A stretch of 39,507 bases of DNA from Acinetobacter brisouisimilis (lineage in GTDB: Bacteria > Pseudomonadota > Gammaproteobacteria > Pseudomonadales > Moraxellaceae), in assembly GCF_000368265.1 (NCBI RefSeq), contig NZ_KB851221.1, forward strand, positions 1 through 39,507. Reading direction: 5' to 3'. The translations under genes were made by a program, and so were the position numbers. Positions 6,864 through 15,875 of this stretch are shown here, piece after piece. The first letter of the stretch is position 1. Each line of letters begins with the position of its first letter. The notes below the pieces were generated by a model. That model did no database searches, was not told the DNA's origin, and was given only the letters and a program-made list of their open reading frames with translations.

Positions 6864-8360
6864 TTAATTTGCCGCTTTCACCTGCCGAATCATATTCCTT
6901 CTAGCATTCAGCCTTGGTAATTCACGCTTTAACCTCTTTTCCGCTGCTTTTTTACTATGATAAACATGACTGATCACTTTAGCATTGGACTGATCCCCCA
7001 GTGTCACCCAGTAACGTGGCGCTAGGCTTTTACCGATGGTGTATTGGGCTTTCACTCCTGTATAGGGCTTCATCTCCAATTGATTATGCGCCTTGAATTT
7101 GCCTGTTTCTAAATCCAGTAAGGAATATTCTTGATTGGCACGTTGCTGAGCGGCGGCTTTGCTTTCATACAAATAAGTAAAGTGCTTCGGATGGCTTTGA
7201 TCACCTTTTTTAATCGGAATGGCTTGACTGCCTTCCTGATAATAAACCACCACCCCTGTCCATTTTTTATCTTTCTCGGTGACAAACTGGTCTTCAAACA
7301 AATCTGAGACATCATCCGCATCTGGAAAGAAGATCTCCAGCTCCAAATCGGTGGTATAGCCACCAGAACTGTCCAAATTGTCGGTGACGCTGCTGGCCAA
7401 CCAGTAAATCGCATCAATGTCCTCTTTTAAGCCCTGAAATAAAAAGGTCATCTCTGGGATCAGTTGCGGTTCGCCTTTGGCCAGTTTATAGCTCAGCGTG
7501 GCTGCGGTACGTTTCAAATGATTCAGCTTGGCCCGTGCGGTGAATATGGCACTGTCCTTGTCGCGGTGAACATGACGCAACTCCTTGATGTTCTGATTGC
7601 TTTGGTCACCGACCACCACTTCCAGTTTTTTTGCCATTTTTGCATCATAATAGAATGCCCGCACCGCTGTGACTTCTTCCCCGCCATCGCTAAAACCATA
7701 GCGGTGATTATCCCCGTTATTGCGCTGGATCAGCATAGTGGGTAGATTCTGCCCTGATGCCGATTGGCTCAGCCCCTTGAGCATAAACAGTAAGCTGCCA
7801 TTTTTCACCGTAGCAATTGCATCATGTTCATCGGCAAGACGGGTCAGCAGATTGGCATCTGATTCATTCTGATCGATATGGATAATTTTATGGGTGGCCA
7901 GTTCAGGCGACACTTGAAACTTTAAACCTTGCTCAATGGCAATCTTTTCAATCAGATCACCCAACAAGATATTGTCAAAGCTGCGTTCGCGCTTTTGCTT
8001 GAGTGTGGTTTTTAGGTCAGCACTGGTGGCACGCAGGCGTAAGATATCAGGCGCACCCGAATGTTCGGCTTCTTTGACGATATAGCTGCCCTTATACACC
8101 AGACCTGTAATATCCCAACCTAACCATGCTTCAATCACTGCGCCTTTGCTGGGAATATTCAGTAAACCATCATGATCGGATAAGGATAGATCCAGCGTAT
8201 CAATTTCCAAACCGCGTTTATTTTCAATCCGCATTTGAATCAGGCGATTATTCACTTTGCTGGAAATATCGATGCCATCCACCACCAGTTTAAATATGGC
8301 TTTGGGATAACTATTGAGTACGCCTTTGACGGTAGAGCTTAAGGTGGTCAATAAGGTCAT
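6864..8360 (-). CDS. D: Tail protein gpD (baseplate hub/late control protein D)
   Basis: A 498-residue P2 gpD homologue, the baseplate hub protein at the end of the tail tube. N-terminal FKLVVDGIDISSKVNNRLIQMRIENKRGLEIDTLDLSLSD-type sequence and the central GDLIEKIAIEQGLKF region are typical. P2 gpD is nearer 390 residues; the extra length here is a C-terminal part (from about 380) with two copies of a GDQS module (386 and 455) related to one inside the core (251). It ends the FI-D operon and overlaps U by 4 nt. Confidence 0.92.
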   Translation of the reverse strand: MTLLTTLSSTVKGVLNSYPKAIFKLVVDGIDISSKVNNRLIQMRIENKRGLEIDTLDLSLSDHDGLLNIPSKGAVIEAWLGWDITGLVYKGSYIVKEAEHSGAPDILRLRATSADLKTTLKQKRERSFDNILLGDLIEKIAIEQGLKFQVSPELATHKIIHIDQNESDANLLTRLADEHDAIATVKNGSLLFMLKGLSQSASGQNLPTMLIQRNNGDNHRYGFSDGGEEVTAVRAFYYDAKMAKKLEVVVGDQSNQNIKELRHVHRDKDSAIFTARAKLNHLKRTAATLSYKLAKGEPQLIPEMTFLFQGLKEDIDAIYWLASSVTDNLDSSGGYTTDLELEIFFPDADDVSDLFEDQFVTEKDKKWTGVVVYYQEGSQAIPIKKGDQSHPKHFTYLYESKAAAQQRANQEYSLLDLETGKFKAHNQLEMKPYTGVKAQYTIGKSLAPRYWVTLGDQSNAKVISHVYHSKKAAEKRLKRELPRLNARRNMIRQVKAAN

Positions 8361-8782
8361 GATGCAAGCCCCAGTAAGCTACCGACCACATTACCAATCA
8401 GCGTTCCTGGTCGCATGGTTTGGGTCAGGTTTAATGAAAACTCGATTTTGCTCGGTGTCCCATCCTTAAAAAAATAGCTCTGGGTTTCCTGTAAATCATT
8501 CAGGGTATATAAACCAAACACCTTTCCTGTTCCGCCAATCAAGGGAAAGGACATGCCTGTATCTCCCATGATCCGTAAGGCGCTCATGCTCATCGGCGAA
8601 CCAAATTCAGGCACAATCGAGCCTTCCAGTGAGATGGTGTCCTCACCTCGCCCCACAAACTGATAGGCAGGCATTTCCCCAACCCTTGCATTGCTGACAT
8701 GTCGCCAAGCAGTTTTTCGCACCAGTTGTTGATAGGTTGCAGTGGGAATCGCAAAGGGAAATACTCCAAAGATCATCATCAT
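8357..8782 (-). CDS. U: Tail protein gpU
   Basis: A 141-residue P2 gpU homologue. The motifs WRHVSNARVGEMPAYQFVGRG, ISLEGSIVPEF and GTGKVFGLYTLNDLQETQSYFF are characteristic; the protein helps finish the tail end near the baseplate. Start ATG 8782 with AAGGA about 8 nt upstream; two further ATG codons follow at once, so the exact start may differ by up to two residues. It sits between T and D in the P2 order. Confidence 0.92.
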   Translation of the reverse strand: MMMIFGVFPFAIPTATYQQLVRKTAWRHVSNARVGEMPAYQFVGRGEDTISLEGSIVPEFGSPMSMSALRIMGDTGMSFPLIGGTGKVFGLYTLNDLQETQSYFFKDGTPSKIEFSLNLTQTMRPGTLIGNVVGSLLGLAS

Positions 8783-8793
8783 GGCTAAAATCC

Positions 8794-11700
8794 TTATTCA
8801 TCATCAAAGAAGCGTGTGCGGGCTTGGGCTTGTTTTTCTCGCTCACGACGCTGTAAAAACTGTTCAAATTGTTGGTAAAGATCCTGTACCGAATGCCCCT
8901 GCTGGGCATGGATCTGCACGGTAATAGTGTCACCTTCAATCACAATTGGGCGGCTGGCTTTGCTCGATGCAGGGGTCAGCTGCACCGCTTTAACTTTGGT
9001 GACAATCGATTGAATGCTGGCGATGGGGTCAAAGACTTCTCGTGGAGTATTGCTTTGTGCCAGTTGCCCTAAAGCATTGCTGAAACGGCTTTTCAGATCG
9101 ACTTGTGGGGCATTGCCCTGAAACAGATCCAGTACCGTATTGAACTTGTTTTTCAGGCTTGGAAAACCCTGATCCAGACCGACATTAATCCCCTGCATGA
9201 TGAAATGCCCCAGCCCTGCCATCACCCGTGATGGGCTGTGAATGTCCATCTTTTTACGCATCCAGTCAGGCATATAGTTATTGATTTCCTGCCACTTGCT
9301 TTGCAGCTTGTCAAAACCCTGATTTAAGCCCTTGATTAGCCCTTCAATGATCATCTGACCAAAGCCTGTAAACTTGCTGGGTAACTCCACCCCGAACCAG
9401 TTCATCACGCGGGCAAAAACAGCATAGAACAGCCCGATGGGCGACCAGTTCAGAATCAGGGCAGACAGTCCTGCCAACCCGCCACTAAATACGGCTTTGA
9501 TTTCTGCCCAGCGTGCAGAAAACCACATTCCAACAGGGGCAAACACGGTGCTGATGGCATTCCATGCACTTGCAGCACTTTGGCTGACAAAGCCCCATGC
9601 CTCACTGGCCCCAGTTTTAATCTGCGCCCAACGCTCCGAGAACCACAGTCCAATCGGGGCAAACAACAGATTGATGCTATTCCATGCTTCACTGGCTCCC
9701 AATTGGAGACTCATCCAGAGATCAGCAAAGAAGCTGCGGATACTCGACCAGTTGGCAATAATCAGGCGAGGAATACCAATCAGTGGAAACAGGAAGGTCA
9801 GCAATGGATTATTGGCAAATACACTATCCACGGACTGAATCATGCTCTTGATCGAGTTGATGCCTGTCTGAAAGACATTGGTTACCCTTGACCAGATCTC
9901 CGTAAAAAACTGCTTGATTGGCGTCCAGTTGCGGTAAATCAGATAGGCTGCTCCTGCAATCAAGCTCACCGCTAAAATGATCGGATTGGTTAGCATCATC
10001 CGCCCTGCCAGCAGGAACATTCTGCCCAGCCACAATAAACCTGCCCCTAAAAGTTTGACAGGACTCAGTAACACCTTAAAGGCGATACTCACGGCTGTGC
10101 TGGTAATACTGAGCGTGGACAGCATCAACCTGAGACTCAGTACAGTTAAAATCAACGGTGACAACAAGGCCAGCGTCCCCCCAATCGCAATCAGCCCTGC
10201 AGCAGCAATCAGTAATCCAGTGCCCAGTGTTTTGGCTAAGGCTGGGTTTTTCTGCATCCAGCCTGTAAACACCTGCATGGCATGACTTGCCATAACCAAG
10301 GCTTGGGTATAGATGGGCAGAATCGTTTGCCCAAATTGCAAATAGGCATCATGCAGTTTGGCTTTGGCTTCAACTTCCTGACCTGCAGTGGTATTTCTGG
10401 CTTGTTTATCCAGTTGCTCGATATTGTCTGCACCTTCATTCAGGCGCATGTTTTTATGAATATTTTCCCGCTGCAAATACATGGTTGAAAACAGTTGCGA
10501 TGCAGTACGGTTACTAAAGATGCTACCAATCGCATCCACCACATCGCTTTCTTTGGTAATGCCTTTGGCTTTTAAAGTCGGTAATAGCACCTGTTCCATC
10601 CAAGCGAACTGGTCTTTCTTGAACAGCGCTGCACCCTTGATTGCCCCAATATCCAGATAGGCAATTTGCCCGACCTTGTCATTGTGAACCTTGCGTTTAT
10701 CGGCAATCAGGCCGAGATCATCCAGATGGTTGGCGACCCGTTTGGTGGTACGTCCCTGATACAGGTTGGCATAAGCAGACATCATGGCTGTCCCGACCCG
10801 ATAGCCTGACATTTCCTGCACTAAAGGTTCCAGTTTGTAATAGAACGCCTTGTTATCAATCCCTTTAGCTGCGATACCCCCCGTTTTGATCAGGTTCAGC
10901 CATTCCTCGGCCTGTACCCGTCCCCCTGTGGCGGTAATCACCTGCTGGATCATGTTGGCTTGTTCTTTAAATGCCGCTTCACTTTTTAAGCCATTCCGCA
11001 TTTCGATAACTTTGAGCATGTCCATGAATTTCTTTTCATTTTCAGCCCCATGTTCTTCACCATACATGGCTTGGTTGGCAAACTTCATCTTGGCCAGCAT
11101 GGGTGCAACCATCTTGGCATGATGCACATCGGCAAAAGCGGTGATGCCGTCCCGCACCAGCGTCATGTTATCTAAGGTACTGGTACCGAAAGTTTTCATG
11201 GCCTTGGCATATTGAATGGCTTCAAGGGTGGATTTCTTACCTAAACCCAGTGAGCCAATCCGATGCTCTTCCACATCCAGACGTTTGCTTTCCTCAATCG
11301 GTTTACGCATCTGATATAAAGCCGCAACCCCTGTGCCTGCTGCCCCAACCCCATACATCGCCATTTTCTGCGTGCCTGTGCTGAGTCGGTTATGACTTTG
11401 CTGTAAGCGACTGAGATTGGCCAGTTTATTTTTCTGGCTCTCGATAGAACTGTTGGCAGCGGTAATGCGACGGGTCAGATCGGTTTGTTGCTGGGCAAGA
11501 TTGTGCGTGGAAAAGCCTGCCTGATTCAGTCCAGTGCGTAGCTGCTGCAGCTTGATCTGATTCTGGCTATGCGCCTCTTTGAGTTTGCGTGCCTGTGTGG
11601 TGGCTTTATCAAATTCACGGCTTAATGCATCGGATGGGTTGCGTGCCATCTCCTGCCGTAAACTTTTAATGCGGGTTTGAATGTCTTGTAAGGCTTTGGC

Positions 11701-11892
11701 GCTGTCTTCGGTGGCTTTTTTCTGTTTGATATAGCCATCGATCTGCTTTTGCTGGTCGTTGAGTTTTTTTAGCTCATCACGGGCTTGTTTGCTTGCGCTG
11801 GCCGCAGCTTTACTGCTGCTGACCAGCAAACGCAACGCGGGTGAAAGTTTGTCCTTTGATCCAAACAGAATTTCAAGGCGTAACGGTTTCAT
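8794..11892 (-). CDS. T: Tail tape-measure protein gpT
   Basis: A 1032-residue tape-measure protein that sets tail length. Residues about 20-170 are a charged coiled coil rich in K, Q and A; a hydrophobic block around 555-640 (GLLIAAAGLIAIGGTLALL and following) contains several membrane-type segments; repeated W-rich units follow (WAEIKAVFSGG, WAQIKTGASEAWG). The C-terminus (IVIEGDTITVQIHAQQG, then a basic tail) is typical of P2-like gpT. P2 gpT is about 815 residues, so the tail may be somewhat longer than in P2, by inference. Its ATG overlaps the E' stop. Confidence 0.93.
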   Translation of the reverse strand: MKPLRLEILFGSKDKLSPALRLLVSSSKAAASASKQARDELKKLNDQQKQIDGYIKQKKATEDSAKALQDIQTRIKSLRQEMARNPSDALSREFDKATTQARKLKEAHSQNQIKLQQLRTGLNQAGFSTHNLAQQQTDLTRRITAANSSIESQKNKLANLSRLQQSHNRLSTGTQKMAMYGVGAAGTGVAALYQMRKPIEESKRLDVEEHRIGSLGLGKKSTLEAIQYAKAMKTFGTSTLDNMTLVRDGITAFADVHHAKMVAPMLAKMKFANQAMYGEEHGAENEKKFMDMLKVIEMRNGLKSEAAFKEQANMIQQVITATGGRVQAEEWLNLIKTGGIAAKGIDNKAFYYKLEPLVQEMSGYRVGTAMMSAYANLYQGRTTKRVANHLDDLGLIADKRKVHNDKVGQIAYLDIGAIKGAALFKKDQFAWMEQVLLPTLKAKGITKESDVVDAIGSIFSNRTASQLFSTMYLQRENIHKNMRLNEGADNIEQLDKQARNTTAGQEVEAKAKLHDAYLQFGQTILPIYTQALVMASHAMQVFTGWMQKNPALAKTLGTGLLIAAAGLIAIGGTLALLSPLILTVLSLRLMLSTLSITSTAVSIAFKVLLSPVKLLGAGLLWLGRMFLLAGRMMLTNPIILAVSLIAGAAYLIYRNWTPIKQFFTEIWSRVTNVFQTGINSIKSMIQSVDSVFANNPLLTFLFPLIGIPRLIIANWSSIRSFFADLWMSLQLGASEAWNSINLLFAPIGLWFSERWAQIKTGASEAWGFVSQSAASAWNAISTVFAPVGMWFSARWAEIKAVFSGGLAGLSALILNWSPIGLFYAVFARVMNWFGVELPSKFTGFGQMIIEGLIKGLNQGFDKLQSKWQEINNYMPDWMRKKMDIHSPSRVMAGLGHFIMQGINVGLDQGFPSLKNKFNTVLDLFQGNAPQVDLKSRFSNALGQLAQSNTPREVFDPIASIQSIVTKVKAVQLTPASSKASRPIVIEGDTITVQIHAQQGHSVQDLYQQFEQFLQRREREKQAQARTRFFDDE

Positions 11893-12352
11893 TCGGCATC
11901 ATTTCCATTTCGTTCAATGGCTTTTTGATGCCATTGCATCAGTTGATAAAGTGACATCTCGTCATAAAACTGCGGTGGCCAGTGAAAGATCACCGCAATA
12001 TTGGCAATCGCATCGTCTACAGTTGGCGTAACATTTCCGCACGCACTGACTTCGGCTGCAAAAAAAGCACGAACACTCCACCAATCTGTGCCAGATCCGC
12101 AGGGTCAAGTTGGGCAATCTGTGCCTTGGTTAAACTCGGCGTACAGACCCGCGGCAACACGGTACAAATCGCCAAAGTATCGCCTTGCGCCAGATCACTG
12201 AGCTTGATGCCCTGTAAGGCCGCCACGTTTGGTTTACGAATCTCTAGGCTTTCAATCTTTAAATCGCCCATCATTAATGGGCTGTCCAGATCAATTCGCT
12301 GTGAATCCTGTTGCAAGATGTCGCGGTTTTCAGTCTGTTGTTGTTCAGTCAT
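11889..12352 (-). CDS. E': Tail assembly fusion gpE+E' made by -1 frameshift
   Basis: The E' reading frame has no start codon of its own. It continues from E after a -1 slip on T TTT TTG within the T7 run at minus-strand positions 12066-12060, giving about 154 residues. The E' part reads DDAIANIAVIFHWPPQFYDEM and ends KAIERNGNDAE, clearly the GpE family. P2 uses the same slippery heptamer to make its E+E' tape-measure chaperone (known for P2), as many tailed phages do between tube and tape-measure genes. It ends overlapping the T start. Confidence 0.88.
12017..12352 (-). CDS. E: Tail assembly chaperone gpE
   Basis: A 111-residue zero-frame product. Core MMGDLKIESLEIRKPNVAALQGIKLSDL, followed by LPRVCTPSLTKAQIAQLDPADLAQIGG, matches phage tail assembly protein E. 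Start ATG 12352 is preceded by AGGA at good spacing. The zero frame reads through the slippery T run and stops at 12017; a fraction of ribosomes shifts to make E+E'. Together the two forms should coat the tape-measure protein during tail assembly. Confidence 0.9.
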   Translation of the reverse strand: MTEQQQTENRDILQQDSQRIDLDSPLMMGDLKIESLEIRKPNVAALQGIKLSDLAQGDTLAICTVLPRVCTPSLTKAQIAQLDPADLAQIGGVFVLFLQPKSVRAEMLRQL

Positions 12353-12384
12353 GGGATGTTCCTAAAATCAAAAAAAGTCATCAC

Positions 12385-12410
12385 ACCCCACTGGCGATCA
12401 CCAGTGGGGT
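12385..12410 (-). terminator. Hairpin between FII and E (attenuator-like)
   Basis: Perfect 10-bp stem ACCCCACTGG / CCAGTGGGGT with a 6-nt loop. On the transcribed minus strand a T run follows about 8 nt later. It could lower expression of E-D relative to sheath and tube, which are needed in many more copies. Confidence 0.65.
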
Positions 12411-12416
12411 ACAAAA

Positions 12417-12932
12417 TTAAAGTCCAATGTTTTCACGGTGCTTGGCGTACAGATCCACCCCGTTGACGGTGCAGATCAGATTCGGGATATCGATTTCAAT
12501 CACCACAGCACCATCAATGCTCAGCTTGTAATAGCTCCAGATAGTTTTCATGGTCATTTCGGTGTCGTCCCCGGGTTTGGCATTGCCGAAGTCGATTTCT
12601 TCATGACGACCACGCAGCGAGATTTCCACGGCTGTGGTTTCACCCGTATCGTCACGCTGATAAGAGCCTGCGAAACGTAAACCAAAGGCAGAAATTGAAG
12701 CTGCGCCATATTGCTGGATCACCAGCGGATCAATCCCACCGAGTTTCCATGTCATTTCGATCATGTCGTCACTGAGACCGAAGTCCACCTTGACGTTGCC
12801 CATCAGACCACCGCCACGCCAGTTCTCCAGCTTGCGTCCCAGTTTAGGTAAGGTCACCTCACCTGTTTGTCCAAGGTAGGAATTACCGTCGTTAAACAGG
12901 TTCATCAGTTTGAGTTTTTTGGGTAAAGCCAT
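12417..12932 (-). CDS. FII: Major tail tube protein gpFII
   Basis: A 171-residue P2 tube-protein homologue. The N-terminus MALPKKLKLMNLFNDGNSYLG and the motifs LENWRGGGLMGNVKVDFGLSDDMIEMTWKLGG region and SLRGRHEEIDFGNAKPGDDTE are typical. It polymerises into the inner tail tube. Start ATG 12932 with AGGA 8 nt upstream, 4 nt after the FI stop, so it is coupled to the sheath gene. Confidence 0.95.
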   Translation of the reverse strand: MALPKKLKLMNLFNDGNSYLGQTGEVTLPKLGRKLENWRGGGLMGNVKVDFGLSDDMIEMTWKLGGIDPLVIQQYGAASISAFGLRFAGSYQRDDTGETTAVEISLRGRHEEIDFGNAKPGDDTEMTMKTIWSYYKLSIDGAVVIEIDIPNLICTVNGVDLYAKHRENIGL

Positions 12933-12936
12933 AGTC

Positions 12937-14094
12937 TTATCCTGTTACTCGCGCAGCAAAGTCCACCAAATAGCGGTCGGTAATGCGTTGACGTAAGGTG
13001 AGATTTTCCAAAGGTGGGACTGGGGTATAGTCATAATCGATATAGAACTTGCCGCTTTTTAACACCTCCTTGCTGTTGATGGCTGGATCTAGCCAACATT
13101 GACCCCCGAGTAAATAAGTGCCTGTCATTTCGCGTAATTTGGCATTGATGCCATCAATGATGTCGCGGGCCAGACTTGGCGTCAGCGGTTTATCCACCGC
13201 CCACATGTGCCCTTCAGCCATGGTATCAGCAAGGATTTGTGCAGTACGGGTATAGTTTTCAAAAGCAAATAGCGGATCATCGGAACAGGTTCGTGAACCC
13301 CAGAAGCGGAAACCATCACGCTGGATCAGGGTGGTCACCTCATGCTCATTCAGGTAATTGGCATCGGTGGTCGAGTCCTGCAGCTGGAAATACACATCTT
13401 TGCTAATCCCCGTCACACCATTGACCGCGACGTTGGATAAGGTTTTATGCCAACCGATGTCATTGTCGATTTTGGCGCGTAAACCTAAAGCACGCGCAGT
13501 GGCATCAAAGCTGCTGGTGGCGTTGAGTGTCGTGTCCCAGCCCAAGAAGTCTGGCCACAGCACCATCAACTCACGTGCACCGAAAGTTTGACGGTAAGCT
13601 GTGGCTTGTTCTTTGCTTTCACAAGAAAAAGCCGAGACATAGGCAAAAGCCCGCAGCTGCTGCGCCAGACTGGTGGCCACGGCTGCCGCGTCCAGTCCTG
13701 GTGCACCTAAAATTCGCGGCTTGACCCCAAGCTGGGCTTCGGCGGCCAGCAAGGCTTTCATACCTGTATATTTGCCGTTGACTGTGCCGCCAATCACTGC
13801 AGAAGTTTGCTGAGCCTGACCGCTGAGTTGTTCAACCCGCACCACCACGGTGGCGGCATTGGCTTGATCGGCAATCGCTTGTAAGGAACGCGCCAACGTA
13901 CCCTGCGTACCAGCCTTGTCAATCGCGGCTTGGGTATTGGTGATCAGAACGGGGGTATTCAGGGGAAACTGGTCAGGGTCAGCATCGGATGCGGTGCTGA
14001 CCATGCCAATGATGGAGGAGGAAACAGTCTGGATCGGACGGGTACCGTCATTCAACTCCAGTGTCTTCACTCCGTGATGATAGGAATCTGCCAT
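12937..14094 (-). CDS. FI: Tail sheath protein gpFI
   Basis: A 385-residue contractile sheath protein. The N-terminus ([21 protein letters not shown]), [10 protein letters not shown], a mid region with [13 protein letters not shown], and the C-terminal block [20 protein letters not shown] are hallmarks of P2 gpFI. It forms the contractile sheath around the tube. The ATG comes straight after a hairpin and T tract (14100-14138), whose arm includes the only SD-like AGG, so translation may be structure-dependent. Confidence 0.95.
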   Translation of the reverse strand: MADSYHHGVKTLELNDGTRPIQTVSSSIIGMVSTASDADPDQFPLNTPVLITNTQAAIDKAGTQGTLARSLQAIADQANAATVVVRVEQLSGQAQQTSAVIGGTVNGKYTGMKALLAAEAQLGVKPRILGAPGLDAAAVATSLAQQLRAFAYVSAFSCESKEQATAYRQTFGARELMVLWPDFLGWDTTLNATSSFDATARALGLRAKIDNDIGWHKTLSNVAVNGVTGISKDVYFQLQDSTTDANYLNEHEVTTLIQRDGFRFWGSRTCSDDPLFAFENYTRTAQILADTMAEGHMWAVDKPLTPSLARDIIDGINAKLREMTGTYLLGGQCWLDPAINSKEVLKSGKFYIDYDYTPVPPLENLTLRQRITDRYLVDFAARVTG

Positions 14095-14099
14095 AAAAA

Positions 14100-14138
14100 A
14101 ACCTGTGATCTGGTAAATTTTTTTCAGATCACAGGGTT
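14100..14138 (-). terminator. Hairpin with T run directly before the FI start
   Basis: Stem CCTGTGATCTG (14102-14112) / CAGATCACAGG (14125-14135). On the minus strand it is followed by seven T and then the FI ATG, so it looks like the terminator of the upstream V-to-G operon with the FI start codon touching its T tract. A second inverted repeat, GAGTAAAAGT / ACTTTTACTC (14163-14201), lies at the G stop. Confidence 0.75.
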
Positions 14139-14195
14139 ACAGAGTCATTTTAAAATTGCATCGAGTAAAAGTTCTAAAAGAGGGAATAAAGACTT

Positions 14196-14480
14196 TTACT
14201 CAGCATGGATTAAATTCAATACATCAGGATTATTTTTCAGAAAGTCTGCTAGCTTTTGCTCAGGGGATTCTGCAACAGTGAGTTTCGGTTTCGCCACCAG
14301 TTGCCATGTGAGACCATCCCAGCGTGGATGCTGATCCTCTGCCCAAGTGGCGGGCACAGTGGTTTCGGTACAATGCGCAGGCAAATGAAACACGCCTTGC
14401 TCCAGCGGGCTTTCATCGGCAATGGTGGTGCCGAGATATAAACCTGAAGCATCATACTGATAGACGATTTTTTCAGTCAT
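14196..14480 (-). CDS. Small tail-fibre assembly-type protein (gpG position)
   Basis: A 94-residue acidic protein following the collar-type fibre gene. It has YQYDASGLYLGTTIADESPLEQG and HPRWDGLTWQLV; the latter resembles the W-D-G-x-x-W motif in phage tail-fibre assembly chaperones. In P2 this position holds gpG, the fibre chaperone, but this protein is much shorter. Role inferred from position and the short motif; it could instead be a small structural tip protein. Confidence 0.6.
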   Translation of the reverse strand: MTEKIVYQYDASGLYLGTTIADESPLEQGVFHLPAHCTETTVPATWAEDQHPRWDGLTWQLVAKPKLTVAESPEQKLADFLKNNPDVLNLIHAE

Positions 14481-14492
14481 GTGATCGGCTCC

Positions 14493-15875
14493 TTAATATT
14501 TGATACAGGCCAGCAAGGCGATATTGCGTGGGCGGGTTTCTTCACCAACCACCCCAATGGCATTCGGATTACTCTCTTTGTATTCAGCGCCATCATTGGT
14601 GTAATAAAAATAATTATCGTAGTCGACCCCGCCACTGGTACCCATCTTGCTACGGGTACTGCTGTTGCCAAACACCCAGTTGGCAGTGGCTTCACCAAAA
14701 CTCAGGTGCTTATGCTTTTGCAGTTGCTGGCTTTGTTTACTGCCCAAGACCCGATCCAGATCAATGCCCCGTCCATCATCCCAGCTACGAATAAACTCAC
14801 CCCGACAATCAGGCAGGTTAAAGGTATTTACCCCATCCCCAGCACCAAAGCTGGTGCCGATCTCGGCAAATAATTCGGCATACACCGTGCGGGAAATGGC
14901 TGCGCCATTGGCTTTGAGATAGCCTGTCGGGGCTTTATTCATGGCAAAGTACACCACAGCACCTGCAGGCATGCCATTGCTGCGGCTCTCCGCTTTACTG
15001 AACACATCCAAGTGGTTACGGGCAAGGGCTTTGTCCTCGACATCGGCCAGATTCTCGGCTTGGGCCAGAGGATAAGGTGCTGTGCCTAAAGGCTCATTCT
15101 GCACGCATAAAATCTGACTGCCTGCCGCATAGCTTTGCCCCAGTTGGATTTTGGTGGCGGATAAGGCTTGCCAGCCCTCAACACCTGCTTTCTGACTGAT
15201 GCGTTGCCCGTTGATATACACTGCCAAGCCTGTCGTGGTTAGTTGTGACAAGATCACTTGGGTCTGCTGCTCCACCAGCTGCTGTTCTTCTTCCAGCGTA
15301 TCGACAAAAACATTGCTGGCGCTGGGATCTTCCCAGACCACATCACCATCCAGATTGGACTTTTTCTTCAGCACTTGCCCTGTGGTGCCCCCGCCAATCA
15401 GTAAGCCTGCGGTGATGGTATTCAGAATCCAACTATGCGTGGCAATCACCACATTCGGATCAACCTGCAGTTGAATCGTGGAAGCATTACTGACCATAAA
15501 CGGAATACGGATCACCGTATCGTTAAATGCCCCATCATTGGCAACAGGCTTATAAGTGTCGGGTAAATTGCCCACCAGAATCAGGTTGCCATTGCTGTCA
15601 AACACCCCGACTTCACGCATCACAAAGCCGCCTGCACTGACAGGGATAATCATCTCCACGGTAAACTTGTTGGCATTTTCAGGGTCTTGAAACACCCGAT
15701 TGATTGGGGTTCTAAAGCTTTCCCGAACCAGCTGGTTCTGTGCAGGGTCAGGGCTGACCGCATAGCCCTGACCATCACCCACAGCCATGTGAGTTAAACG
15801 TAGCTGTGTGCCTTGCGCTTCAGCCTGTGCTAAAAGTTGCAGTCCTTTACGGGTATGAATGCATTGATAATTCAT
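14493..15875 (-). CDS. H: Tail fibre protein gpH-like with collar domain
   Basis: A 460-residue fibre. The N-terminal 1-150 matches the phage tail-collar fibre domain of P2 gpH (TRKGLQLLAQAEAQGTQLRL, then HMAVGDGQG, VMREVGVFDSNGNLI). Around 300-360 is a tail-collar domain (PAGAVVYFAMNKAPTGYLKA, then FNLPDCRGEFIRSWDDGRG), followed by HKH, a metal-binding style motif seen in fibre tips. The C-terminus reads EETRPRNIALLACIKY, the usual end of such proteins. It probably contacts the host receptor. ATGA overlap with the preceding fibre gene. Confidence 0.88.
   Translation of the reverse strand: MNYQCIHTRKGLQLLAQAEAQGTQLRLTHMAVGDGQGYAVSPDPAQNQLVRESFRTPINRVFQDPENANKFTVEMIIPVSAGGFVMREVGVFDSNGNLILVGNLPDTYKPVANDGAFNDTVIRIPFMVSNASTIQLQVDPNVVIATHSWILNTITAGLLIGGGTTGQVLKKKSNLDGDVVWEDPSASNVFVDTLEEEQQLVEQQTQVILSQLTTTGLAVYINGQRISQKAGVEGWQALSATKIQLGQSYAAGSQILCVQNEPLGTAPYPLAQAENLADVEDKALARNHLDVFSKAESRSNGMPAGAVVYFAMNKAPTGYLKANGAAISRTVYAELFAEIGTSFGAGDGVNTFNLPDCRGEFIRSWDDGRGIDLDRVLGSKQSQQLQKHKHLSFGEATANWVFGNSSTRSKMGTSGGVDYDNYFYYTNDGAEYKESNPNAIGVVGEETRPRNIALLACIKY

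Noticed and set aside
9437..9891. Long antisense frames over the tape-measure gene
   Set aside because: They lie opposite a clear, homologous gpT coding frame and encode no recognisable protein; they are shadows of its codon bias.
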